Assembly: GCA_036924285.1 (NCBI GenBank)
Contig: JAYKYS010000008.1
Location: 24,351,001-24,415,000, forward strand
From: Asterella californica
Lineage: Eukaryota > Streptophyta > Marchantiopsida > Marchantiales > Aytoniaceae
DNA length: 64,000 nucleotides
Reading direction: 5' to 3'
The number at the start of each line of letters is the position of its first letter. Positions within the stretch are counted from its first letter, which is position 1. This document shows positions 31,801-43,930 of this stretch, piece by piece. A program made the position numbers and the translations under genes. The notes beneath the pieces were generated by a model, which was not told where the DNA came from, searched no databases, and worked only from the letters and a program-made list of their open reading frames with translations.

Positions 31801-31804
31801 CCTC
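31801..31804 (+). other. 4-bp target site duplication of element 1, right (CCTC)
   Basis: Matches 21875-21878 at the opposite boundary. Element 2 has its own 4-bp duplication (AATT) at the homologous positions. Confidence 0.8.
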
Positions 31805-33661
31805 GTGTCTGACCACCAGTGACGGAGAGTTCAAGACTTTTGGAGGTTACTGTCTGCTTGAAATGAGAAACACTTCGATTGCTCGCACGCTTCGCACGAG
31901 CGGTCTGCCGCATTTGCATCAGATGGATAGAGAAATATGTTTGCAACCTATCCTGTAAACTCTAGTGTTCACTGCGTTGCAGACACAGTCCAAAGATTTC
32001 TAGCTGAATATAGAGCAAACGATCGGCTTGAGGTTCTCGTCTCGTTCGTTATGGATGAATTTTGGATAACAAAAATAAATGGATTGACTGTCCTTTAGGA
32101 CGAGTCACAAGCCTTCGGACTCAATATAAGAAAGGTCTCACTATACACTGGAAGCACTCGGTTGCTCCTGAGAAAGCATAAGATATTTTGACATAATCTA
32201 ACCCATGCAAGAGGAATTCTGACGGTTTTAAGCAAAATCAGAAATCGATGTAGATGTAGCTCCTAGTCAGGTATAGTTATGTTTCAGAGAAGGAAAAGAA
32301 TCCCGAACGTAGCAAGGGATAAGGAGGCAGAATCGGTGGAACTGCAAGTTGATCAAGTTAGCACTTGTAGCCCTCGATACCGTGGTTACAAAAGGGCTGA
32401 ATTCTCTGTAACAAAGATGGAAGTTGTGGACACACAGAAGGAGAGAGGTCCGATGTAAATGACAGAAGCAAAGGGCTCGATGGATGACTAGAAGGTGAGA
32501 GATCAAGACTATCATGTTAGTTATCATCGGTTCCGTTCTTGTGTTCGGAATCCGTGATCATTGACAAAAATGAGAAGATACATGAAAAGAAGTACCTGGG
32601 AGGACAATATCCAAAGCATGATGTAGTTACCATGCATGGAAATGTCCACCTAGTGGACATATGTGCTACAGTAGGTGTGGAAGTAGATGTCGTCATCCTT
32701 GTGCCCATGTCTTCTTGACCAGCAGCACAGCGACTTCGTGCAGACGAACAGCAGCACAGCAGCAACAGCATCGACAGATTCCAAAAAAGAATAGTATCAG
32801 CAGCAAGAGGAGTCGTTTACACAGCGGCAGCGGTAGTAACCATAATTGGCGAGCAAGATCAGCAGAGCAGCGGGAGTAGCAGATTCCTCGTCTTCCTCCC
32901 ATGTCCTCGAAGAATGGGAGAGTAGAAGAAGAACATCCACCAGCGACCCTGCAAGAAAATTATGACAGAAAGTGAAAATCAGTACCGGTGAGAACAGCAG
33001 TCCAGATAGCAGGCCATCGAACCATCGTTGTGTTGAGTTTTAAGCGAAAAAGAAATTCCTTGCAAAGAGAAGAAATCTAGAGACAGCAGGTAAAAATGCG
33101 GAGCAACAAGCAAGAAAAGAAACTCCCTGGTCCCACATCATCCAGGATTGAGACAAGATGGACAGCCACGTCTTGGAGCAGTGACGCAAGCTTTGTCAGC
33201 AAGAAGACAAGGTGCGAGCGAGTCTGGAAGAACCAAGGACAGCGAAGAAAGAGTCCATGGAAGCAGCAGCCCCGCAAGGAGACCGAGGTCCTCCAGCACT
33301 GACAGCTCCCGTAAGACGGTGTCTCCAGCAAGAGATGAAATCCAGAGCCAGCAGGCAAAAATGTACAGCGAAATCGATGAGTGACAGGTCTCATCAAGCA
33401 AGAAGAGAAGTCGCGACTGAGCCTGCAAGAAAAAACAAGAGACCTTTGGACCCCACTTGGAGACAAAATCGATGAGTGATAGCGATCTCAGCAAGAAAAG
33501 AAGCCACGACTGACTCTGCAAGACTGTCAAGACCGCAACATGAAATCAAGATCCACGTCATCCATCACTAACAGCGGTCCCAGCAATAATTCTCCGGTCT
33601 CACGTCGAAGCGACCTCACGAGGAGATGAATGTCCACATGCAGCAATGGACATTAATATAG
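31805..33661. other. Spacer between the two related retroelements
   Basis: No gene is recognised. 32720-32880 is CAG/CAGCA-rich. 33060-33540 holds three to four degenerate units of about 100-120 bp (AGCAAGAA.AGAAG.C.CGACTG, AAAATCGATGAGTGA). Open frames on both strands overlap here and have no domain. Confidence 0.5.
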
Positions 33662-33665
33662 AATT

Positions 33666-34166
33666 CATCGTGCGCATACACACCGCTACACAACATACAT
33701 CGTATGAGAGATACATCACACATACACATAACACATGGACGATGTCATACACATACACAAGTGTATCACAATAATAAAGATCTGTACTCACTCCATCATG
33801 CGAATCGGCACTACACCAACACTAAAGTCGAGCCAAATCCACTCTGTGCATCAGAGAATATAGATAACACTCACTAAGACTATCCACCATAGCCAGGAGC
33901 TTGAAGACTCAACTCAAAGAACTGAGGCCTACAAGTCTTATCTGCGAAGTATACCCCTAGTGGGCTAACCCAAGAACTCGTCCTAACGGCACTAACGGCC
34001 TTATCGAGATTAGCCACTCCGCACTTGACCAACCTAGCCAATGTGCTAAATTGACGTGATAAATGTCATGCGCATACACATCGCTACACAACGTACATCA
34101 CTGTTAGAGGTACATCACACATATAACACATGGACGTTGTCATACACATACACAAGTGTATCACAA
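33666..34166 (-). repeat. 3' terminal repeats A2-B2-A1 of element 2
   Basis: A2 (33666-33771) and A1 (34064-34166) flank B2 (33772-34061), with the dinucleotide 34062-34063 between B2 and A1. This is the arrangement of element 1. The outer A2 end reads CATCG where element 1 has TGTCG, and AATT lies just outside it. Confidence 0.85.
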
Positions 34167-34303
34167 TCGCTCCCTAACTGGCGGTTAGGTCCTTCTAACT
34201 CCATATAGTCCCATATCCTGATTACGTTATTTGCATCTTCGTGGGTGCAAAGATCAGGAGGTCGGGTGCTACATCGCCCCATCGTTAGTCGTATGTCTGC
34301 AAT

Positions 34304-34576
34304 CTATACCACGTAAAGATCTAATCGGCTATCCATGCTATATAGAACGAAGACAACCCACCGTCCAGTAGGAACGAGACTGAGAGATGGAGTCAAACAC
34401 AACATGTGCCAATCTCTCGAACAACCATCACACACCAACATATGAGTTGCTCCACCAGCAGACGCACACAACATACACCTCAAGCACGCACATACAACTG
34501 CTAAGCTTACCATCAATGTTTGAAAGATGACAAAACGTGCAATTACGCACATGGTCTTTTCAAACAACACCATCAC
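34304..34576 (-). pseudogene. PHD-finger remnant of element 2
   Basis: The minus strand still encodes CMLC, CDGC, WHMLC and TGRWV of the PHD finger seen in element 1. A 1-nt loss near 34348 then destroys the final CPRC pair. The PHD finger is therefore a shared feature of the family, not a private gain of element 1. The upstream junction with integrase is in decayed sequence. Confidence 0.8.
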
Positions 34577-34684
34577 GGCCCTCTAACATAAGTACTCCAG
34601 AAGGTAACACCTCACGTACTCGTAAAATAGTCCGTCTCACGTACTCGTCAAAATAGTCACATCTAACGTCGTCGGTGCAGTCTT

Positions 34685-35212
34685 CTACAAATAGATATAA
34701 TCATCAGGATGAAACTTACGAATCGATGGTCGATAACCTCCTCCTTGAAAAATCACATATCGCAACGTGTCTCTATGCTGAGCAATAGCTAGCTTCTCAA
34801 AAGTCATAGACATAACTCTTCGAAATGTCCCGGCTCGTTGAGAACATGCTCTCACCCACATATCCGAGTCATCAAGATTCAACACCTCAGCAGAATCACG
34901 ACGAACGATCGAAGGTAGATTTGGATCTCAACCATACAATAGAAAATATAGTAAAAAGGAAGCCTAAGATGCTTGCCGGCTAAACCGGTAACACATAGCT
35001 AACCATGGTAATTTCAAATCTCAGTCCAACGGAAAATCCAACCCCATAATCGGTAAGGGATGTAATTGTGGAGTAGGAGCATTAAATGATGCTCGTACTT
35101 GATCACAAACTACACATCGTGCAAAACATTGTTGCACATCGATGTGCATACCACGCCACCAATACTGTCCTTGGAGTAAGGTATGCATACGCTTGACTCC
35201 AAAATGTCTCAA
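34685..35212 (-). pseudogene. Integrase remnants of element 2 (catalytic core deleted)
   Basis: Two pieces remain. 34685-34885 corresponds to the region after the DDE core (WVRACSQRA.TFRRVM..). 35021-35212 corresponds to the HHCC domain (LLQGQYWWRGMHIDVQQ, CVVCD). Between them, about 360 bp matching 23242-23603 of element 1 are missing, which removes the catalytic Asp and Glu residues. Confidence 0.85.
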
Positions 35213-35329
35213 CTCCTCATGGGCATGTCATACTAACTGTACGCTCTAAGATGGATGTGGCACTATCCGTACTTTCTCATCGTCTCACACTCGAAATACA
35301 TGTTGTCTTTCTCATCAAAATTTCTTCGC

Positions 35330-35905
35330 TCATTGGAGGATGCGATCTCGCTCCTCGGTACTTATTGTGTACGTAGATATTTCATTATTGTCACATCGTC
35401 GTGGATATCTCGTTGGTATGAAAAAACCATCTCCACCCTCAGGATCCGGAGACTCGTCATCTTTTCTCTGACCTGAGAAAGATACGACCTCGTCCTCCAT
35501 ACTAGAGTTCATGACCAACACAAAAAAAAATAGATACATGCCACCTTGGCACCATCTCCTCATCAACCTCATCATGCCATCGAGTTCCAATCTGATCTTG
35601 TTGACTCGTGCATGGTTACGACTAAACTCATCGACATGTAGGTTTGCAACTCCAGATCTATACACTACTTGGAAGTCATACTCCTGTAAGATCAGAGCTC
35701 ATCGTGTAAGCTTCCCTGTAAGCTTGTTGGACTTCATCAACCACTTGAGCAACTGGTGATCAGTGATGAGAGTAAAAGGGTTCTCAAACCGATAACATCA
35801 AAAGTGTGCAACAGTCCACATTATCGTCAAACACTCTCTCTCGTACGAACTATATCTCACCTCCACTGAATTGTTTGAACGACTCGTATATACCACCACA
35901 AACTC
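35330..35905 (-). pseudogene. RNase H and linker remnants of element 2
   Basis: The translated minus strand matches the RNase H/linker part of element 1 (SGVANLHVDEFSRN, SFSGQRKDDESPDPEGGDG) with stops and shifts. The DNA matches 23900-24500 throughout, without a large deletion. Confidence 0.8.
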
Positions 35906-35929
35906 TTTTTTCTCATCATCATGTTGAGT

Positions 35930-36632
35930 CAGCAGTGCTCCAAGTCCCAACATACTCCATCAGTGTGCAGTTGGAAGAGACGCCTCTTAACGGATCCCCT
36001 CAAGATGGGAGCAGATGTCAATCTATCCTTGAGCTCGACAAAAGCTCGCTCTTGCTCATCTCCCCACTATCACTCTTGGTCCACCTTCATCAGCTTGGTC
36101 AATGACTTCGCAATTGCACTAAACCCTTTGACGTACCGACGATAGAAGTTCACCAAATCAACAAATGCTTGAACTCGACTCACATCAGTGAGGCGTGAGA
36201 TATGTGCAATAGCCTCAATCTTTATCTGTTGAACATCTAACCCACTTGGGTAGATGGTGTGGCCTAGATACTCTACCAACTCTTGGAAGAACTTGCACTT
36301 CCTAAGGTGTAACTTCAACCCATGAGCTCTCAACTGCTCTAACACATCCGTAAGTGTCTCTAGTGCTCCTCCACTGTAGCACTATAGACTAAGATGTTGT
36401 CAATATAACATCAAACAAAATCCAATCCTGCTAAGATCTTGTCCATCATCTCTTCATGTAGAATCTCCACCAACCCAACCTCCAACAAGTCTTGAGTCCT
36501 ACTCTGGATCAAGACTCTCTCCATGTCACTTATTTTGTAAGGACGTCGAAAGATTGACGTGTCACTAGCCAAGTCGATCTTATACATGGTCTCTTCAAGG
36601 TACTCAAATCCTTCATACTGAAGGTAAAACAA
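35930..36632 (-). pseudogene. Reverse transcriptase remnants of element 2 (core deleted)
   Basis: 36070-36345 matches the RT thumb/RNase H boundary (ERLRAHGLKL-type start, FFQELVEYLGHTIYP, AFV.L.NFYRRYVK). 36411-36632 matches the N-terminal part (FRRPYKISDMERVLIQSRT) joined directly to KILAGLDFV. About 330 bp holding the fingers and first catalytic Asp (element 1 25045-25375) are missing at about 36447. Codon CAG here stands where element 1 has the stop at 25427. Confidence 0.85.
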
Positions 36633-36639
36633 TTCTTGT

Positions 36640-37040
36640 AGCTCTTCAAGAATCTCTGAACTCTTCGTCTCTCCTCTCTTATAAGCTTGGGTCTAATCTT
36701 CGACTACCAAGTATCTTCTGTCACCACGCTAGAGGTTTCACAAGATGAAGTTGCAGCCTCTAGAACAGTTTTCTTCTGCTTCCCACCAACAACCTCCACC
36801 TCCACTATGCGAAAAACTCCTACAGTCTTAGCTACAAGCTCCACACTCTCTCTTAATGCATCTCATGATGTCTAAGGATGACGAACTCCACAAGCCTCAC
36901 CCTCGATCTTTGCCTCCACCGACTCGATAGACAAAGAGCTCAGAAGTGTCCAAAAAGTAACATCCGACGATCGCATCAGACGTTGCTCAGTCAATCCAAG
37001 GGTAACAATCCACGTCAAGCAGTTCAAGTCCATTGCTTGA
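36640..37040 (-). pseudogene. Linker between methyltransferase and RT in element 2
   Basis: DNA matches 25600-25976 of element 1, that is, the region from methyltransferase motif X to the RT lead-in, with a short internal loss near 36745. At 37041 it jumps to sequence equivalent to 27835, so methyltransferase motifs I-IX and the protease are gone. Confidence 0.8.
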
Positions 37041-38753
37041 CACTAGAGGTAACTACATCCTCGCTCTCACTGAGTGCGACCACCAACTGGAACATTAGAG
37101 CCAAGCTGACTCCCAATGTCTTCATATCCGTGGTTGAACCAGTGGGGCTCGCAAAACTGGTGTAGCCGCTCTCAACATCAAGTTTGACGTCGCATCCACA
37201 AACATCGAGGGTTGACTCGCATCACTTTCACTCTTGGATGTCGATGCCTCCAACTCCATTACGTCATCGGTAGACTGTTTAGGAACCATAGACGTGGTCC
37301 TCAACGTCTCCGATAACGTGAATGACTGAGAAAGTCTGACTTGCCTACCCGTCTCTCCGTGTGATGGATCCAACTCCACCTCGTGGCTCAAAGACACGTA
37401 CTGCATCCTGAGTCATTGCTGCATACGCCTCAGTCTGCACCACACCAGTCATGAAGTCGAAGTCAACTCCTTCTCCTCCATAAGATGCGGAAGTTTCTAT
37501 TCTCGAACCAGATCTCCATTGAGCCATAACCATACTAGCTATCCTCTGCTCCAACTGCTCAATCCGAGCAACCATACCCGCATCTGACGTCATAACGGAA
37601 GATGGACCGACTGGTTCTCTCTCAAATGCTGGACCTCTACCTCCACTTCAACCACCACCGACCTCCGTGAGCTCCTTCGCCTCGTCCATGATCAGCCTTC
37701 TCTTGCTGTAGCTCGAGGTGGAGACGAAAACAACGATCACTACGGTGACCCTGTCGTCCGTAATGCTCACATTGCCTAAGCACCGCTTGAGACGTCTGAG
37801 ACGTCTCATAACCACCTCTCCTCTGTGTGCAGTCTTTTTGTTGATGAGGACCATCTCAAGTCTAGCAAGGACTTGCTTGCTGTTGACAAGAGAAGGAGGG
37901 CATGAGCTTCTGCCCACTAGGTCCTCCAACACCTCCTTGGGATCATGACTGTTCAACACGATCGCTACCACCACCACCACGCTGGTGCGTATCTTGTGAT
38001 CCTCGAGAAGAGGTGGTCGTCTCATGTGATGCCTCCCTATTGAACCCAACAGTCACCACCCTCTCCTCCATCATGTTGAACGCAATCTGCTCAGCCAACC
38101 CAAAGACAACCTCCAATGTCCGAACGGTGTCTTTAAGAAGAGTCGCATCTCTAATTCTCCTACGTAGCTCTCGGTCCAATATCTCATACTAGAACTGGAC
38201 TGCTTGTGTCTTTGTCACTCCTTGAGTAACGCTGATCAACTGTCTCATGCGAGTAAACACCTCGTGTAGGCTCTCTCCAGTCTTCAGCTGGAACTCCTAC
38301 AGACTCCTCAACTTGTCAGTCCGCACACTCTAATAGTTCTTCCTCGAACACTAGAAGAACTGAACCACAGGTTAAACCTGGTGGTATCTCGCTCATACTA
38401 TCACCTGCTCCACTACTAATGAATGCATCGCTGGTAGTAGATATTCCGTCACTCGAGGATGTATCATTGCTACTGACACTCGAACTCGCAAGTGCATCGC
38501 TTCTCGAAACTGCGCCAGTAGTGACAGAAACATAGTTGAGAGACCAATGTTGTCTCCACAACTCAATCTCCACGTTATAGTCTCGCCTGAACTCATGATA
38601 ATCATCCATAGACGGTCTTTCCAAGTGTTGGAACAAACTCTTCCACCTCATGAAGGATGTGAACAGTGTGAACCCATTGCTTATTGCAATTGAATCTCTG
38701 TCAAAATCTTCGTGGACCTCCGAGATGACTACCCCTGTGTCAATCACGAACAC
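37041..38753 (-). pseudogene. Gag and zinc-knuckle remnants of element 2
   Basis: 37122-37593 matches the linker after the zinc knuckles, 37648-38049 the knuckle and Gly/Arg region (frameshifted), 37943-38179 the end of the gag signature and 38316-38753 the capsid N-half. At the position of the element 1 stop 28802 this copy has CAG. Several further indels break the frame, and the start of gag is replaced by unrelated sequence beyond about 38660. Confidence 0.8.
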
Positions 38754-39470
38754 TAAGCTCTAACTAGAACGTCGAACTCTCGTCATCACACGTGACGCCA
38801 ACCTGCCTAACCCCGCTCCTACTGAGCTCCCATATCTCCTACTAGGACGATCAAGATAAAAACAACATGTACATGTCATCACCACAAGCAGCCTCTCACG
38901 GTCTGTTGGTCCAAGTCCAACCTCCCCATGAGAGAAACATAGATAGTCAGACTGGTCCGCAACTCTAGTCTCACTACCGACAGCACACTAGAGTGAACTC
39001 ACTCTAGAAATCAAGCGTCAACACAAGAAAATGCGACGCATAAACAGGAAGTAGAATATGGAGGGGTTCCAACCACAAGAAGTCCAAACTATAATCCTCC
39101 ACACTCAAACATACACCAAAGATAAACTCGTACTCATCCGGATTGACGTCTCTTCTTCAATGATCACATGCATAATATATGACCACCAATAGTTATAAAT
39201 TGTACCTAAGGTCACTAACTAGATGTAGACACCTCTAGTAGCTCCATAAGTCTCTATGTGGTAGTTCTACTAGCTTCACCCAAGTCAACTGCCACACAAC
39301 TGCTTCCATACGCGTCTCTATGATATAGATAAACGATATCACAACGATAAATTTCCTCTAATACTATGGGGTCGTCCTACCACTCCTCTAGGAACGTGCA
39401 AAAAGATCTCCTACTACCTTAAACAATTCATAAATACTTGCACGCATCCCTAGAAGACACCAAGAGCTAT

Positions 39471-39547
39471 TGGTCTAGTGCTAAAGTCAAAGCTAAGAGC
39501 TAAACAGTTAAGCACATTCTTCAAGAATAGTGTTGGGATGGGTGACC
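39471..39547 (+). promoter_or_regulatory. tRNA A-box-like and 5S rRNA-like motifs of element 2, antisense
   Basis: TGGTCTAGTG (39471-39480) is followed by AGTTAAGC (39506-39513) and GGATGGGTGACC (39536-39547). The last two are the box A and box C regions of the 5S rRNA internal promoter, 22 nt apart against 23 nt in plant 5S rRNA as I know it. The 5S resemblance is stronger here than in element 1. Confidence 0.65.
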
Positions 39548-40258
39548 TGATTTTACTCACTCCCACATCACTGAAATTGGGCTTAGCTTACGCACGCACC
39601 TCCGCCTCTACCTTCGCACTCTCAACTTCCGCACTCACGCACCTCGAAGCCTCGAAACACCTCTGAATACGCACTCCTCTTTGCAACTCCCTCGTTGACT
39701 CTCCACTCCGCTCCGCTTGGAGTGGAGTAGAAACTCAAGCCAAATCCGCACAAGAAGAAAACATCCCAAAACAGCAAAATAGCAACTTCGGATCACTCCA
39801 CAAGGTCGAAATCAGCCAAATGTGTGCGCGTATGCGAGTTTACATCAGCTTTTTGATCACCCATGACCTCTTTTCCTTCCTTCACCAAATCGGATGATTT
39901 TTGATTGGTTGGAATTGTCTTCTCAACGTGCACCTATTACACTCATCACCGTCGGAAATTACTGATCAATTCTTATCCGATGTCCGCCAATGCACATTTG
40001 TCGATCTCAAATTGACCCTCAAAAACTTATAACGGGAAATTTCAGCAGCGCTTCCGCACTACCTCACCACAAATTCAACCAACTCCAAACACTACTAATC
40101 CGTATAGCAATCAAACACACGACCAAAAAGAACCACTCTGCGCACCCGTGCATTCGCAAATTGATTGTACCAACGATCCACACACTCCAGAGATATCACC
40201 GACAGAAATCCGTGACCTGAAAGCTCTCAATCAGACCTCGCAAATTCAGTTCTTTGAG

Positions 40259-40548
40259 TAGTAACGATCTGTACTCACTCCACCATGCCAACCTGCACTA
40301 CACAAACACTAAAGTCGAGCCAAATCCACTATGTGCATCAAAAAATCCAGATTGCGCTCACCAAGACTACTCACCATACTCAGGAGCTTGAAGGCTCAAC
40401 TCGAAGAATTGAGGCCTACAAGCGTTACTTGCAAAGTATACCCCTAGTGGGCTACCCCAAGAACCCGTCCTAACGGCACTAACGGCCCTATCGGGATTAA
40501 TCACTCCGCACTCGGCCAACCTAGTCAAAGTGCTAAACTAACGGGACA
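40259..40548 (-). repeat. Terminal repeat B1 of element 2, 5' end
   Basis: It matches B2 (33772-34061) with many differences. The inward flank CTCAAAGAACTGA (coding strand) equals that of element 1 B1. The outer end ..GACA is followed by AATT. Confidence 0.85.
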
Positions 40549-40552
40549 AATT

Positions 40553-43229
40553 TTTGCTTAACACTTATGTATTTTCTGATAACAAAAAACATACAAGAGT
40601 TCTCCAGAAGTTCATGTTGCATGGATATATTCACCTTTTCCTCTTTGTGACCGAACCTTCCCTAGCTAAAACGTTAGATCATGGTTTATTGGTTTGTATT
40701 GGAGTTCATGTGTTAAAAGCTACTCTTGCTATGGATTTATTGTTTATTATTCATGTATTATAAGCTATTTTTGCTATGGGTCTTTTTTCAATTTTGACTT
40801 AACAAGACTAGAAATTGTGAAAAGAGAAACCAGTTGCGTAGAGAAATGAAGCAAAAGCTAACTCTTGGTCCTTCCAAAATAGATAAAAATGTTTCCAAAA
40901 GAAAATCTTAGTGATTTTCTACAGCTAGTAAACAAAATGTAATATTTACATTCAGCTAACTCATAGGATTTTATATTTATATTTTCAGATATATCAATCA
41001 TACATATTTGTATATCTAAAATAAACAATAAGTCTGCAATGAATCTATAATTTTGGTGATTTTTCCATTGATTTTATCGTTTTTCTTTTTTCTTCTCTCA
41101 AGCAAAATCTCTAGGTTGCATACATATTCAGAATCATTATAGATACTATACAAAATAATTTATTTCTAATCAAACTTTTCCTGGAGATTTAATCATAAAT
41201 TGAATTTCATTTAAACTAAAATTATCATTATATTCACATCAATCCTTTTACGAGGGAGTTTGATAGTAAAACAGAACGCAATCCGACTCAATGCATTATG
41301 TTCGTAGTTTAGTTTATCCTATCGTATATCATTTATAGGTACCAAAGATCGGTGTCACTAAGAAGTGGTTTAGCCTATAGTTCTCTAAGAAAAAGGTCAG
41401 AAATTCAGTCCCTTGCGACAGTTAGATTTACGTGCACTACAAACGGTTAAGGAAGCTTCTGGTCTGAGCTCCGCTATGGTAGACTCACATGGACAATCCC
41501 ATGGACCGCTGAGACCCCAAAGGACAAGTAATACCATTTATCATAGTTTATTTTATTCTTTTCTTCACAACTGAGTGTAAGACTTTAAGACTTTGTAAAG
41601 AATATACCATGGAGTTCTAAACTTCTTCATTGTTTAGAGTATTTAAAAAAATTTGTTTTTGACTAATGCTCTGATTTCACTTCTAGAATTTATGAAAAAT
41701 AAAATAAATTGGTGTATAAATAAAATATATAACAATTTCTGTGACTATCCTTGCTCGATCAATCCTTCTTTTGGCGTTGTTCCATCTTTCTTTGACTTTC
41801 AGTAATCCACTTATGACTTCTTCCACCTTTTCTTTGACTTTCTTTAATCGTAAATTATTTTCAACAAAAGAATTTACAGTTCTGATTGTAATTTATTCAA
41901 GATTAAAAGAAATATAATTTTCATCCAGAATTCCCGTTTGTCATTTTCCGCTCCCTGGTGCTTGAGTTCGCTTTGGATGCATGTTTTGCTTGTGACCGAT
42001 GGTGGCGCCCAGCTCGGTTCGAAATGGTACGATCAAAACTGAACAGTTTAAACCCGAGTATGACTACAAAGACTCTTGGTCGCCCATAGCAGAGTTATTT
42101 CTGTATGTCCAGATCGTACTCTAAAAAGGCAATGATCTCCATATCTGTGTGATCAGCTTGTCCACATCTCTCCAGAGAATGGTGATACACGCATTATTAT
42201 GAACTGCAGCAAAAACTATCAACAAACCAAGTCTGTTGCATTCCGATGAGTCGTAAGGAGAATAATTCAGCATCTGTCTTAACTTTCTATAAGACTTTCC
42301 AGCCTCAGCAGCGAGCGTTCTGCCATCTGCCTGCGCGTTTACCATGTAACTCGATGGGATGCTACACCTCGTGGACGTATGTTCTTATCTCTATCAAGGT
42401 CCTTCGTTGACCTGGAAAATTGCACCCTATCGATGTAATGACAAGAGGCTCTAGCTGCAGCGGAGAACACACAAACCATCACCTAATATCAATCGCCTTC
42501 ACCTTCTTCCTCCATTTGAGATATCCACTTGAAACCTTTCACACACCATGGTCAAAATTTAGCTCTAGCAAACGAATGTTAGGGCTCTTTCCTCGCACAG
42601 AATGAAAGGATCCACAGCCGGCAGTCATCCGGCATCCGGCATCATAACCTACTGTTTCTCAACAACTTTGCTTTTCTCTACCAGAACATCAAGACGACTT
42701 GATCATTACATACTCAGTGTCATTCTCGTCTGGCTTTGGTGCCAAGAAACAAGGAAGATTGATGCTTCGCAATCAAGATAAACAAAAGAACCAAATCTCA
42801 TAAACTATACTCATTCGACCTCACGACCGACAGAAAAACACAGAGCAAGACATAGAACGATCAAATAGACTTTTCCTTGCATGGTAATGCCAAGAATCGT
42901 GTAAATAGGGAAGTAATCAAGTTGATGGCGAACACTCCTACCTGCATGTCCACTAAACTCGAGTCACTTGTCCTCGAACACCATTTCTCGTCCACACACA
43001 TCGTTTGACATTCATGGAACATTCACTTCCACTCGCTATAGGTCCTACGACCTTAATCTCGAACACGTTTCTGATATGTCCTAATATGCATTGTGGTGAG
43101 CGATGCAAGCTACATCGCCGCAGGTCTGCACACAAACAGGAATGTCTCTCTCCACTACTATATATACTCGTACAGTAACTCTAGGGTTTAAAACCATAAC
43201 TGTCCAGAACAAAACCGTTTTCAATCATG
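40553..43229. other. AT-rich spacer, no gene seen
   Basis: 40553-41940 is AT-rich without coding character. 41940-43200 is more balanced but holds only short frames (minus 42121-42345, plus 42420-42605) lacking any recognised domain. No repeat partner inside the window was noticed. Confidence 0.5.
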
Positions 43230-43270
43230 TCACGTTACTCTCTAGGCAGCTAGCCTAGAGAGTAACGTGA
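43230..43270. repeat. Perfect 18-bp inverted repeat with 5-nt loop
   Basis: TCACGTTACTCTCTAGGC (43230-43247) is exactly mirrored by 43253-43270, loop AGCTA. It is an isolated stem; a recent foldback or small-RNA precursor is possible but not shown. Confidence 0.85.
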
Positions 43271-43379
43271 GCGTCTACATTTGTAGCGAAAGTTGGTGAA
43301 TTTATCCATCTTACGTTTGCCTGCGAGGATTTATAACACTGTGGACTTCGGTTTATGTCTCAATGGATAGTTACGATAC

Positions 43380-43930
43380 GCACTGCTGGTTAGTAGTGGC
43401 TCGGTTCGGCTCAGTTGGCTGTTCGACTTCAGTTCGGTTTAGTGCTGGTTCAGTTTGGCATGGAATGGAACCGGACAAAGTCCACTAAACCATTTTCAAA
43501 ATTCTGAACTCAACCACTTACGAATTGAACTGTTTTGAAGACTCACTGAATCGAATTGTTCATGGAACGAACAGTTTTCAGAAAACTTAGAACCGAACCA
43601 AACAGTTTTCTCAAACCTGATTACATGATCAGTTGAAATGCTTGGATCTTATATAACTACAATACTATTTTAGCATAATGTTGTAGTAATAAAAAGTCCA
43701 TTACTCGACGTAAAAAGTCATTTATCTGAGCTGTTTAAAGATCATCTTCTTTGAGAATCGAATTATTTAAAGAACGAAAGAACGAACCAGTTCGTACAAA
43801 AATCTTATCTAAATTGTTCCCGAACCTGCTTGGCGTGAACCGAACCACAGAAACAAAATCGAATCGGTGTTTCCGAACCGGCTTGGGGTACCCGACCGGT
43901 TGGGGTTCCGGACTGAACCGGGGTGACTCC
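43380..43930. repeat. Region rich in GGTTCGG/CCGAACC motifs
   Basis: GGTTCGGCTC, GGTTTAGTGCTGG, AACCGAACC, CCGAACCGG and GACTGAACCGG recur on both strands. A related but weaker set lies at 19740-19830 and 20200-20370. The open frames here derive from this composition. Confidence 0.5.

Larger units (their letters stand above)
33666..40548 (-). mobile_element. Element 2: older, internally deleted relative of element 1
   Basis: A 6.9-kb minus-strand relative of element 1, flanked by AATT at 33662-33665 and 40549-40552. It has the same end layout: A2 33666-33771, B2 33772-34061, A1 34064-34166 and B1 40259-40548, plus a polypurine tract at about 34167-34179. Its B copies differ at many positions, so it is much older than element 1. 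Compared with element 1 it lacks the integrase core (junction about 35028), the RT core (about 36447) and a 1.86-kb block with protease and methyltransferase (about 37041). The N-terminal part of gag is also disrupted. Numerous transitions and indels break every frame. It can only have moved, if at all, with proteins supplied in trans, or it decayed after insertion. Confidence 0.9.
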
